Shown here piece by piece: positions 54,491-61,397 of a stretch of 64,000 nucleotides of DNA (positions within the stretch are counted from its first letter, which is position 1; every line of letters begins with the position of its first letter). The translations under genes and the position numbers were made by a program. This DNA is from Actinomycetospora straminea. GTDB taxonomy: Bacteria > Actinomycetota > Actinomycetes > Mycobacteriales > Pseudonocardiaceae. The notes under the pieces were generated by a model. That model did no database searches, was not told the origin of the DNA, and saw nothing but the letters and a program-made list of their open reading frames with translations. The stretch lies in NCBI RefSeq assembly GCF_028737255.1, contig NZ_JAQZAN010000018.1, positions 84,733-148,732 of the forward strand, read 5' to 3'.

Positions 54491-55530
54491 GCGACACGCC
54501 CGTCCTCCTCGGCGTCGACAGCTTCGTCGCCCGCGTCACCGACCCCGACACCGAGCGGGTCGTCGGGCCCGAGGAGCGCTTCGAGCACCTCCTCGACGAG
54601 ATCGCGCTCGCCGACCGCGTGGGCCTGCACTCCTACGGCATCGGCGAGCACCACCGCAGCGAGTACTTCGACGCCGCGCCGCCGGTGATCCTCGCGGCGG
54701 CCGCGGCGCGCACCGAGGACATCCGCCTGCGCAGCGCGGTCACCGTGCTGTCGGCGGCCGACCCGGTGCGGGTGTTCCAGGAGTTCGCGACGATCGACCT
54801 CATCTCGCGCGGCCGGGTCGACCTGGTCGTCGGGCGCGGGTCGTTCGTCGAGGCGTTCCCGCTGTTCGGTCTGGCGTTCGAGGACTACGACGACCTCTTC
54901 ACCGAGAAGCTCGACCTCCTGCTGAAGATCAACGAGTCGCCCACGGTGACCTGGTCGGGGAAGCACCGCCCGGCGCTGACCGACCAGCCCGTCTACCCGC
55001 GGCCGTCGCAGGAGCGGCTGCCGATCTGGGTCGGGGTCGGCGGCACGCCCGAGTCGTTCGCCCGAGCCGGGCTGCTCGGGCTGCCGCTCATGATCGCGAT
55101 CATCGGCGGCGAGCCGCGGCAGTTCGCGCCGCTCGTCGACCTCTACCGGCGCGCCGGCGAGCACGCCGGGCACCCGCCGGAGGCCCTGCGGGTGGGCCTG
55201 CACTGCTTCGGGTTCGTCGGCGACGACGTCGCCAAGGCCACGAACGCCTTCTACCCGGGGTGGCAGGAGATGTTCACGACGGTCGCCGCGGAGCGGGGCG
55301 GGATGCCGCCGACCCGCCGGGCGTTCGACGCCATGCGCGGGCCGGACGGGGCGTTCTTCGTCGGCGACCCGAAGACGGTGGCGGACAAGGTCCTGCGGGT
55401 CTCCGAGCAGCTCGGCGGCGTCGAGCGCATCAACCTGCAGATGACCAACCCGCGCCTGCGCCACGCCGACCTGCTGCACTCCATCGAGCTGCTCGGCACC
55501 GAGGTCGCGCCGCTGGTGGAGAAGGGCTGA
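54487..55530 (+). CDS. LLM-class flavin-dependent monooxygenase
   Basis: A 347-residue bacterial-luciferase-like flavoprotein with a TIM-barrel fold. SYGIGEHHRSEYFDAAPPVILAAAAART is the hallmark of the group (catalytic HH region), followed by DLISRGRVDLVVGRGSFVEAF (SGGR-V-type phosphate/flavin motif), PIWVGVGGTPESFARA and the C-terminal FVGDPKTVADKVLR. It oxidises an unidentified substrate with FMNH2 or F420. Its GTG overlaps the htpG stop. The pairing of a chaperone and LLM enzyme in one transcript is unusual and may reflect stress-coupled redox metabolism. Confidence 0.92.
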   Translation: MSDTPVLLGVDSFVARVTDPDTERVVGPEERFEHLLDEIALADRVGLHSYGIGEHHRSEYFDAAPPVILAAAAARTEDIRLRSAVTVLSAADPVRVFQEFATIDLISRGRVDLVVGRGSFVEAFPLFGLAFEDYDDLFTEKLDLLLKINESPTVTWSGKHRPALTDQPVYPRPSQERLPIWVGVGGTPESFARAGLLGLPLMIAIIGGEPRQFAPLVDLYRRAGEHAGHPPEALRVGLHCFGFVGDDVAKATNAFYPGWQEMFTTVAAERGGMPPTRRAFDAMRGPDGAFFVGDPKTVADKVLRVSEQLGGVERINLQMTNPRLRHADLLHSIELLGTEVAPLVEKG

Positions 55531-55538
55531 CGGACGGC

Positions 55539-57086
55539 TCAGTCGGCGTCGATCCGCACCCGCAGGGCCTTCTTGTCGACCTTGCCGCCGGCGTCGCGGG
55601 GCAGGGCGTCGACGATCTCGAGGCGATCGGGCAGGTACCACTCGGTGGTGCCCTGGTCGAGCAGGTGCTGCCGGAGGTCGTCGAGGGTCGGGTCGCGCCC
55701 GTCGGCGGGGACGACGACCGCCGCCGGCGCCTCCTGCTGCGGGGTGGGGTGGTGGGCGACGAGCACGACCTCGGCGACGTCGGGGTGGGTGGCGATGAGG
55801 TCCTCGACCTCGGCGCCCGGGATGATCATTCCGCTCGAGCCCTTGATCTCGTCGGAGTCGCGGTCGACGAACTCCAGCTCGCCGGTGACGTCGCGCTCGG
55901 CGATGTCGCCGGTGGCGTACCAGCCGTCGTCGTCGAGTGGGGACCAGACCTGGCGCCCGTCGGCGGAGTCGAGGAGCCCGATCGTCACCTGCGGCCCGCG
56001 GACCGCGACCTCGCCGAGCCCCTCGTCGCCGCCCGGCACGGTCCGCAGCTCCCGCTCGAGGCCGGGGACGGCGTGGCCCATGGTGTGCCAGGACGTGCCC
56101 GGCACCTCCTGCCCGGCCGAGACGCCGCCGCCGGGCACCTCGGTCATGCCCCAGTGGATGCGCAGCACCGCGGGCAGCCGGTCGGCCTTGCGCAGGATCG
56201 CCCGCGACAGCGGGGCCCCGCCGAGCGCGATCATCCGCAGGCTCGGCGGCGCGCTGCCGGCCCCGTCGGGACCGAGCGCCTCGAGCAGGGCGTCGTAACC
56301 GCTGGGTCCGACGAGCAGGTGCGTGACCTGCTCCTCGTGCACCGCGCGCAGCACCGCCTGCGGGGAGCCGTCGTCGTCGAGGACCGCGCCGTGGTCGTGC
56401 AGCAGGGGGCTGAGCACGCTGGTCATGACGCCGATCGCGTGCGTCGCCACCGAGGGGGTCATGACACGCGGGTCGGGGCCCGGGTCCTCGCACACCAGCG
56501 CGCCGAGCGTGCCGCGCGTGCTCGCGTGCAGGGTGTTCGCGGTGTGCAGGACGGCCTTCGCGGTGCCGGTCGTGCCCGAGGTGAACAGCACGAGGGCGAC
56601 GTCGTCGGGGCCGATCTCCCGATCGGGGGGCGGCGGGTCGCCGGCGGGGTGGTCGGGGAGGTCGTCGAGGTCGAGCACGCCGGCGCCGTCGTCGTCGGCC
56701 ACGAGCACCGCGCCGGTCGCCGCGATCCGCTGCTCCACCTGCGCCGGCCCGAGCGACGCGGGCAGCGGCACCGCGACGGCCCCGAGGCGCCCGCAGGCGT
56801 GGAACAGCGCGACGGTCTCCCACCGGTGGGACAGCCGGTAGGCCAGGCGGTCGCCGGGCGCGACGTGGGGGTGCAGGGCGGCGGCGAGGCGCTCGACGCC
56901 GTCGGCGAGGTCCCGGACGGCGAGCACGCGCCGCGCGCCGCGGGAGCGGTCGACGAGGACCGTGCGGTCCGGGTCGCGGGCGAGCTCGTCGCGCAGGTCA
57001 TCGAGGTGGGTGCGGTCGCGCCAGTGACCGGCGCGCCGGTACGCGTCGGCCGCCGCGGGCAGGGTCGGTCGGCGGGGCTCGGTCAC
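55539..57086 (-). CDS. AMP-dependent acyl/aryl-CoA ligase
   Basis: A 515-residue adenylate-forming enzyme. Core motifs: LVLFTSGTTGTAKAVLHT (A3 P-loop), HWGMTEVPGG (A5), DDDGWYATGDIAE (A7), and GKVDKKALR with the catalytic Lys (A10). N-terminal YRRAGHWRDRTHLDDL is shared with cyclohexanecarboxylate/aryl-CoA ligases and DhbE-like proteins. It activates a carboxylic acid as the acyl-AMP, then transfers to CoA or a carrier protein. GTG 57086 lacks a ribosome site. Its position 2.4 kb from the carrier-containing cluster suggests a possible starter-unit role, without direct evidence. Confidence 0.9.
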   Translation of the reverse strand: MTEPRRPTLPAAADAYRRAGHWRDRTHLDDLRDELARDPDRTVLVDRSRGARRVLAVRDLADGVERLAAALHPHVAPGDRLAYRLSHRWETVALFHACGRLGAVAVPLPASLGPAQVEQRIAATGAVLVADDDGAGVLDLDDLPDHPAGDPPPPDREIGPDDVALVLFTSGTTGTAKAVLHTANTLHASTRGTLGALVCEDPGPDPRVMTPSVATHAIGVMTSVLSPLLHDHGAVLDDDGSPQAVLRAVHEEQVTHLLVGPSGYDALLEALGPDGAGSAPPSLRMIALGGAPLSRAILRKADRLPAVLRIHWGMTEVPGGGVSAGQEVPGTSWHTMGHAVPGLERELRTVPGGDEGLGEVAVRGPQVTIGLLDSADGRQVWSPLDDDGWYATGDIAERDVTGELEFVDRDSDEIKGSSGMIIPGAEVEDLIATHPDVAEVVLVAHHPTPQQEAPAAVVVPADGRDPTLDDLRQHLLDQGTTEWYLPDRLEIVDALPRDAGGKVDKKALRVRIDAD

Positions 57087-57203
57087 AGCGGGAGGTCCGA
57101 TCGGGCCATGGGACCGGCTCCCCGGCCGGCCTGTCGCGGGAAACCGGAATGCCCGCCGCCCGTCGGGAGCTGACACCGGTGGACCGTCGAGGGGAGGCAG
57201 CTC

Positions 57204-57653
57204 GTGAGCCGGGTGGCCGCGCTGTACGTCGCGCCCGAGCGGAAGGCGCCGATGGTGCCGGTGACCAGCGTGGAGGCCGAGGCGGGCCGGGGCCTCGTCG
57301 GCGACCGGCACCACGGCACGCGGCACCGCCACGTGTCGGTGCAGAGCCGCGACGAGCTCGCGGCCGCGACGACGGCGTACGGCGCGCCCGTGCCCGAGGA
57401 GCTGACCCGGCGCACGCTGACCCTCGACCACGGCGCGGTGCCGACGACGCCGGGCGCGCGGCTGGTGGTCCGCGGCGACGAGGGTGACGTCGTGCTCGAG
57501 GTCGTCCGCCGCGCGGCGCCGTGCCGGGTGATGGACACCGACATCGGCCCGGGTGCCCGCGCGGCGCTGCACGACCGCGGCGGGTCCATCTGCCGCGTGC
57601 TCACCTCGGGCACGATCGCCGTCGGCGACGAGGTCGAGCTTCCGGCCGCCTAG
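57204..57653 (+). CDS. MOSC domain protein
   Basis: A 149-residue MOSC (molybdenum cofactor sulfurase C-terminal-like) protein. The core motif GLVGDRHHGTRHRHVSVQS is followed by RRTLTLDHGAVPTTPGARLVV, and APCRVMDTDIGPGARAAL contains the conserved Cys that binds sulfur. MOSC proteins deliver or bind sulfane sulfur, or act as part of molybdenum enzymes such as mARC-type reductases. GAGGGGAGG precedes GTG 57204. No molybdenum enzyme is next to it. Convergent with the EEP gene; stops overlap by four bases. Confidence 0.9.
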   Translation: MSRVAALYVAPERKAPMVPVTSVEAEAGRGLVGDRHHGTRHRHVSVQSRDELAAATTAYGAPVPEELTRRTLTLDHGAVPTTPGARLVVRGDEGDVVLEVVRRAAPCRVMDTDIGPGARAALHDRGGSICRVLTSGTIAVGDEVELPAA

Positions 57654-58591
57654 CGGCTCGCGCAGGGCCCGACGGTGGCCGCGATCCCGTCGTGGTCGGA
57701 GCCGGGCAGCGGGAAGCGCTGCGCGTCGTCGCCGCACCAGCCGGGCCCGGCGAGCAGGTGGTCGATGCGCAGGAGGAACAGCCGCCACTGCGTCACCGAC
57801 GTCGGTCCGGCCCAGGCGGAGCGCAGGGTGTCGGTGAGGCCCTGGCCGACGAGCAGGCGGTAGTCGCGGGCGCGGTCGGTGGAGTTGAGGTCACCGGCGA
57901 CGACGACCGGGCCGGGCTCGCGGGCCACGCGCTCGGCCGTCTCCTCGACCAGCCGGTGGTGCTCGGCCGGCGTCGCCTGGTAGCTGCCGCTGCCCGTCCA
58001 CCAGGGGCGGGGCACGTGCATCGCGTAGAGCACGAACGGCGACCGGCCCTCGACCGCCACGCGCAGCCCCGGGAAGTCGGGGCCCTGCGCCTCCAGCAGC
58101 CGTACCGGGACCCGGCTGTACACCCCCACCGAGGGGGTGCCGTCGACGAAGACGCGGAACGGGTAGGCGGCGTCGAGGGCGGCGTCGATCGACGGGGAGT
58201 CCTCGACGACGACGAGCACCTCGGCGTCCGCCGCCCGCAGGGCCGGCACCGTGCCGGGCAGAGCCGTGACGTTGGCGCTCGCGACCGTGACGCCCCGGCC
58301 GGGCGCCACCGGCCCGGCGTCCTCGGGCGTCCACGGCCCGACCACCGCGACCGTGGCGAACAGCACCAGCGACACCGCGGTCACGACGCCCCACCACCGC
58401 CCGAGGGCGACCGACGCCACGGCGGCGAGGCCGGCCAGCAGGGGGAGCACGATCGCGAGGGTGTCGCCGACGAGGCCCAGCCCGTCGCGCAGCGGGAACC
58501 ACGCCCACGGCAGCGCCGCGAGCAGCAGCCACCACCACGGCGAGGAGCGGAGACGACGGGAGCGCACCGGCCTGACGGTCTCCCGCTCCAC
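57650..58591 (-). CDS. Membrane-anchored endonuclease/exonuclease/phosphatase (EEP) family protein
   Basis: A 313-residue protein with three N-terminal transmembrane helices (~20-38, 42-60, 65-85) and an extracytoplasmic EEP domain. Motifs: ASANVTALPG, VVVAGDLNST (metal/catalytic D-x-N), RIDHLLAG and GSDHDGIAATV (final catalytic Asp-His). Relatives include secreted phosphodiesterases and sphingomyelinase-like enzymes; here the activity outside the membrane would act on phosphate esters or nucleic acids. GTG start at 58591; no strong ribosome site. The preceding sequence contains a degraded VOC gene. Confidence 0.85.
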   Translation of the reverse strand: MERETVRPVRSRRLRSSPWWWLLLAALPWAWFPLRDGLGLVGDTLAIVLPLLAGLAAVASVALGRWWGVVTAVSLVLFATVAVVGPWTPEDAGPVAPGRGVTVASANVTALPGTVPALRAADAEVLVVVEDSPSIDAALDAAYPFRVFVDGTPSVGVYSRVPVRLLEAQGPDFPGLRVAVEGRSPFVLYAMHVPRPWWTGSGSYQATPAEHHRLVEETAERVAREPGPVVVAGDLNSTDRARDYRLLVGQGLTDTLRSAWAGPTSVTQWRLFLLRIDHLLAGPGWCGDDAQRFPLPGSDHDGIAATVGPCASR

Positions 58592-58627
58592 CCTCTCGAC
58601 GGTACCGATCAGGAGCGGTGCGGACGC

Positions 58628-58758
58628 TCAGCCGAGCCGGAGCACCCCGAACGACGCGCCCGCGGGGTCGGCGAGGGTGGCCCGGGCGTCGGAGAGAACC
58701 CGGCCGCCGCGTCCTGGCCGTCGACGTCGAGCTCGGCGAAGCACGGGACACCGCTCAT
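58628..58758 (-). pseudogene. Relic of a VOC family gene
   Basis: Read on the minus strand, ATG 58758 begins MSGVPCFAELDVDGQDAAAGF, which resembles the first strand and helix of VOC proteins, and another frame ends in DARATLADPAGASFGVLRLG before TGA 58628-58630, which is the usual VOC C-terminus. The two parts are in different frames and the ~80 residues between are missing, so a deletion plus frameshift has destroyed the gene. The remaining length is 131 bases. It is not expressed as a protein in any normal way. Confidence 0.6.
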
Positions 58759-58798
58759 CGCAGGGCAGTGTGGCCGCTGCCCCGGGCGGCCGGAAGCG

Positions 58799-59398
58799 TC
58801 AGACCGGCCCGGCGAAGTCGACGAAGGCGCCCGGCACCTCGTCGCTGCCCGGGACGTCCTCGCCCGCCGGGGTCTGATCGGTCTTCGAGACCTCGACGGT
58901 GACCTCGGTGGGCCCGGGGTCGGGCAGGGCGAAGCGCACCGGGAAGGTCCGTGCCTCGCCGGGCGCGAGGATCCCGTCGGGCCCCTCGCCGGTCGCCGGG
59001 GCCTCCCGGTCCTCGGGCTCGCCCGGCACCGTCGCGTCGAACCCGAACCGGCCCAGGTCCTCGGGCGCCGGCGTGCCGTTGCGGACGGTCACGGTCACCT
59101 CGACGCTGCGCGGGAACGGCGTCCCGGGCACCGCCGGACCCGCGACCGGCGCGGCCACGGTGACCGTGTTGCCGTCCGGGAAGGCGTGCGTCGCCCCGAA
59201 CGCGAGGGGCTCCACCTCGGGCGCGGCGTCGTCGGCGGGCGCCGCCGGTGCCGCGGGCGAGGCGGGTGAAGTGGTCGGGACGGAGGGCGCGGGCGGCGGG
59301 CTCGGGGCGGTCGGGGTGGACGAGCACGCGGCCCCGAGGACCAGCACGGCGGCGGCGAGTCCGGAGAGCACGGACCTCGACACGCCGGCGCCGGTCAC
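58799..59398 (-). CDS. Lipoprotein with DUF4352-like domain
   Basis: A 199-residue lipoprotein: short basic start, hydrophobic helix (~7-22), lipobox V-L-G-A-A-C, then a Pro/Ser/Ala linker and a beta-sandwich (VTVAAPVAGPAVPGTPFPRSVEVTVTVRNGTPAP, PGEARTFPVRFALPDPGPTEVTVEV) resembling the extracellular DUF4352 fold. The C-terminus is acidic. The GTG overlaps the stop of the TauD gene, making it the last member of the leftward operon that contains carrier and thioesterase genes. It could bind or shuttle a product of that operon, but no direct evidence exists. Confidence 0.75.
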   Translation of the reverse strand: MTGAGVSRSVLSGLAAAVLVLGAACSSTPTAPSPPPAPSVPTTSPASPAAPAAPADDAAPEVEPLAFGATHAFPDGNTVTVAAPVAGPAVPGTPFPRSVEVTVTVRNGTPAPEDLGRFGFDATVPGEPEDREAPATGEGPDGILAPGEARTFPVRFALPDPGPTEVTVEVSKTDQTPAGEDVPGSDEVPGAFVDFAGPV

Positions 59399-60387
59399 GA
59401 CGCCACCGCGGGGGTCGGAGCGAGCTGCGCGACGTGCAGCGGGTCGGCCATGCCGACGAGCACCGCGCGCGTCCCGACGTAGGGCTCGCGACCGTGGGCG
59501 GTGCGCACGTTGTCGACGAGCAGCAGGTCACCGGCCTCCCACGGCTCGCGCAGCGTGTGCTGCTCGTAGACCTCGTTGATCAGGGCGACGACGTCCGCGC
59601 CGACCTCCTCCCCGTCGCCGAAGCGGGTGGTGAACGGCAGGCCCTCCTCGCCGAACACCTCCAGCAGGAAGGCGCGGATCTCCTCGTCGAGGGTGTGGGC
59701 GTTGAGGAAGGCGATCTGGTTGAACCAGCACCGCACGCCGGTCACCGGGTGCCGGGCCACGGCGAGCCGTCGCTGCCGGGTCCGCAGCCCGCCGTCGTCC
59801 CGCCAGGCGAACTCGATGCCGTGGGTGCGGCAGTAGTGCTCGACGGCGCGCGGGTCGTCGGTGCCGAAGGCCTCGCTCCAGGGCGCGCCGATGTCGTCGC
59901 CGTAGGAGCGGTCGAGACGCCAGCCCTCCCGCTCGCAGCGCGCGACGAGCTCGGCGGGCAGGGCCTCGAGCACCGCCGCGGCGTCCGCGATCGCCGTCGC
60001 GCCGCCGGTGGCCGGGGCGACGAGGCAGGCGAACATCATCGTGCCGGGGAACTGCAGGCCGTAGCTCAGCTCGTGGTGCAGGCACATCCGCTGGTGCGCC
60101 GGCCACTTCGTCGACGAGTACGCGCCGCTCGGGTAGGGCTGGCGCGGCGCGAACGCCTCCCGCTCGGGCAGCAGCCCGCCGGGGGCGAGGGCGCGCAGGG
60201 CGGCGCCGGCGTCGACGTCGTCGCGCAGCCCGACCCCGCGCAGCAGGACCGCGCCGTGGGCCAGGACCGCCGCGCGGACGGCGTCGCGGTGACGGCCGAG
60301 CCAGCCGACCGGGTCCCCGCCGACGTCGACGGCCACCTGCGGGGGCCGGCCCGGCGGGCGCTGCACGGCGAGGTCGGGCTGGGCCAT
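59395..60387 (-). CDS. TauD/TfdA-family Fe(II)/2-oxoglutarate dioxygenase (SyrP-like)
   Basis: A 330-residue non-haem iron dioxygenase. The iron ligands are likely H-x-E in CLHHELSYG and the distal His in VDNVRTAHGREPY, with the 2-oxoglutarate-binding Arg near the C-terminus (GTRAVL). Conserved NRPS-associated features: PATGGATAIADAAAVLEALP and WFNQIAFLNAHTLDEEI, as in SyrP, which beta-hydroxylates aspartate tethered to a carrier. It would hydroxylate an aminoacyl group on one of the adjacent carrier domains. ATG 60387 has GGAGG eight bases upstream; a GTG 27 bases earlier overlaps the thioesterase stop. Confidence 0.87.
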   Translation of the reverse strand: MAQPDLAVQRPPGRPPQVAVDVGGDPVGWLGRHRDAVRAAVLAHGAVLLRGVGLRDDVDAGAALRALAPGGLLPEREAFAPRQPYPSGAYSSTKWPAHQRMCLHHELSYGLQFPGTMMFACLVAPATGGATAIADAAAVLEALPAELVARCEREGWRLDRSYGDDIGAPWSEAFGTDDPRAVEHYCRTHGIEFAWRDDGGLRTRQRRLAVARHPVTGVRCWFNQIAFLNAHTLDEEIRAFLLEVFGEEGLPFTTRFGDGEEVGADVVALINEVYEQHTLREPWEAGDLLLVDNVRTAHGREPYVGTRAVLVGMADPLHVAQLAPTPAVAS

Positions 60388-60410
60388 CGCGGGTTCCTCC
60401 GGGCGGATCG

Positions 60411-61397
60411 TCACGGCGAGGGGACGGGGTCGGTGGCGGCGCGGACGACGCGGGCGGCGGCCGCCGGGCGGGTGCGCAGGAAGTGGTGGCCGCCGTCGTC
60501 GAGGACGTGCAGGTCGACCTGCCGGGCGAACAGCCCCCAGTCGCGGTGTCGGGCCTCGCGGCCGGCGGTGCTCGGGTCGTCGGCGGCGAGCACCACCGTC
60601 ACCGGGGTGGCGAGGCGGTCGGCCGGTGGGTCCTCCAGCGCGCCGACGAGGTAGCCGTGGGCGGCCAGGCAGTCGTGGCGGAAGGCCGCGGCCGCCCGCG
60701 CGGCCCGGTCGGGGGCGAGGTCCGGTGGGGCCGCGCTGCTCGCCAGCAGGTCGGCGTCGCTGCGGGCCGCCAGCTCGGCGGCGTCGCGGCGGCGGGCGTC
60801 GGCGTCGCCGAGGAGCTGGGCGCCGATCACCACCCGGCGGGCGGGCGTGCCCCGCTCCTCGAGCCGTCGGGCCACCGCCAGCGCCGTGGCGGCGCCCGCG
60901 GAGTGCCCCCAGAGGACGACCCCGGGCAGGTCGGCGGTCTCGGCGGCGACCCGGTCGGCGACCTCGTCGAGAGGCAACAGGGCCCCGTCGGTGTCGTCGC
61001 TGCCGTCGGGGTCGTGCCCGGGCAGCTCGACGGCGTGCACCGCGAGCCCGCTGCCGCGCAGCGCCGTGGCCAGCGGCCGGAAGTTCACCGCGTGACCGCC
61101 CGCGGGCGGCAGCCCGACGAGCGTGGCACGGCCGCCCTCGCCCGGGTCGGACAGCACGTGGAGCAGTCCGGTCGACGGGGCCGGGCGCTCGTCGATCAGC
61201 GCGGCGAGGTCGGCGAGGACCGGGTGGCGCGTGACCTCGGAGAGTGACACCTCCTTGCCGAGGCGCAGCACCATGGTCACGGCCTGCAGGGACGAGCCGC
61301 CCCGGTCGAAGAAGTGGTCGTCGCGCCCGATCGCGGCCTCGTCCACGCCCAGCAGCGGCGCCCACACCGCCGCGATCCGGCGCTCGGTCGGCGTCAC
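60411..61397 (-). CDS. Carrier-thioesterase didomain protein
   Basis: A 328-residue protein with an N-terminal peptidyl/acyl carrier domain (RIAAVWAPLLGV...DDHFFDRGGSSLQAV, phosphopantetheine on the Ser of GGSSL, ~residue 38) and a C-terminal type I thioesterase (LVGLPPAGGHAVNFRPLA, nucleophile in WGHSAGAATALA, Asp in VVLAADDPST, His in DGGHHFLRTRP). It terminates chain assembly by hydrolysis or cyclisation. It has no adenylation or condensation domain, so it must receive its substrate from another protein. GTG overlaps the stop of the upstream gene (GTGA). Confidence 0.9.
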   Translation of the reverse strand: MTPTERRIAAVWAPLLGVDEAAIGRDDHFFDRGGSSLQAVTMVLRLGKEVSLSEVTRHPVLADLAALIDERPAPSTGLLHVLSDPGEGGRATLVGLPPAGGHAVNFRPLATALRGSGLAVHAVELPGHDPDGSDDTDGALLPLDEVADRVAAETADLPGVVLWGHSAGAATALAVARRLEERGTPARRVVIGAQLLGDADARRRDAAELAARSDADLLASSAAPPDLAPDRAARAAAAFRHDCLAAHGYLVGALEDPPADRLATPVTVVLAADDPSTAGREARHRDWGLFARQVDLHVLDDGGHHFLRTRPAAAARVVRAATDPVPSP

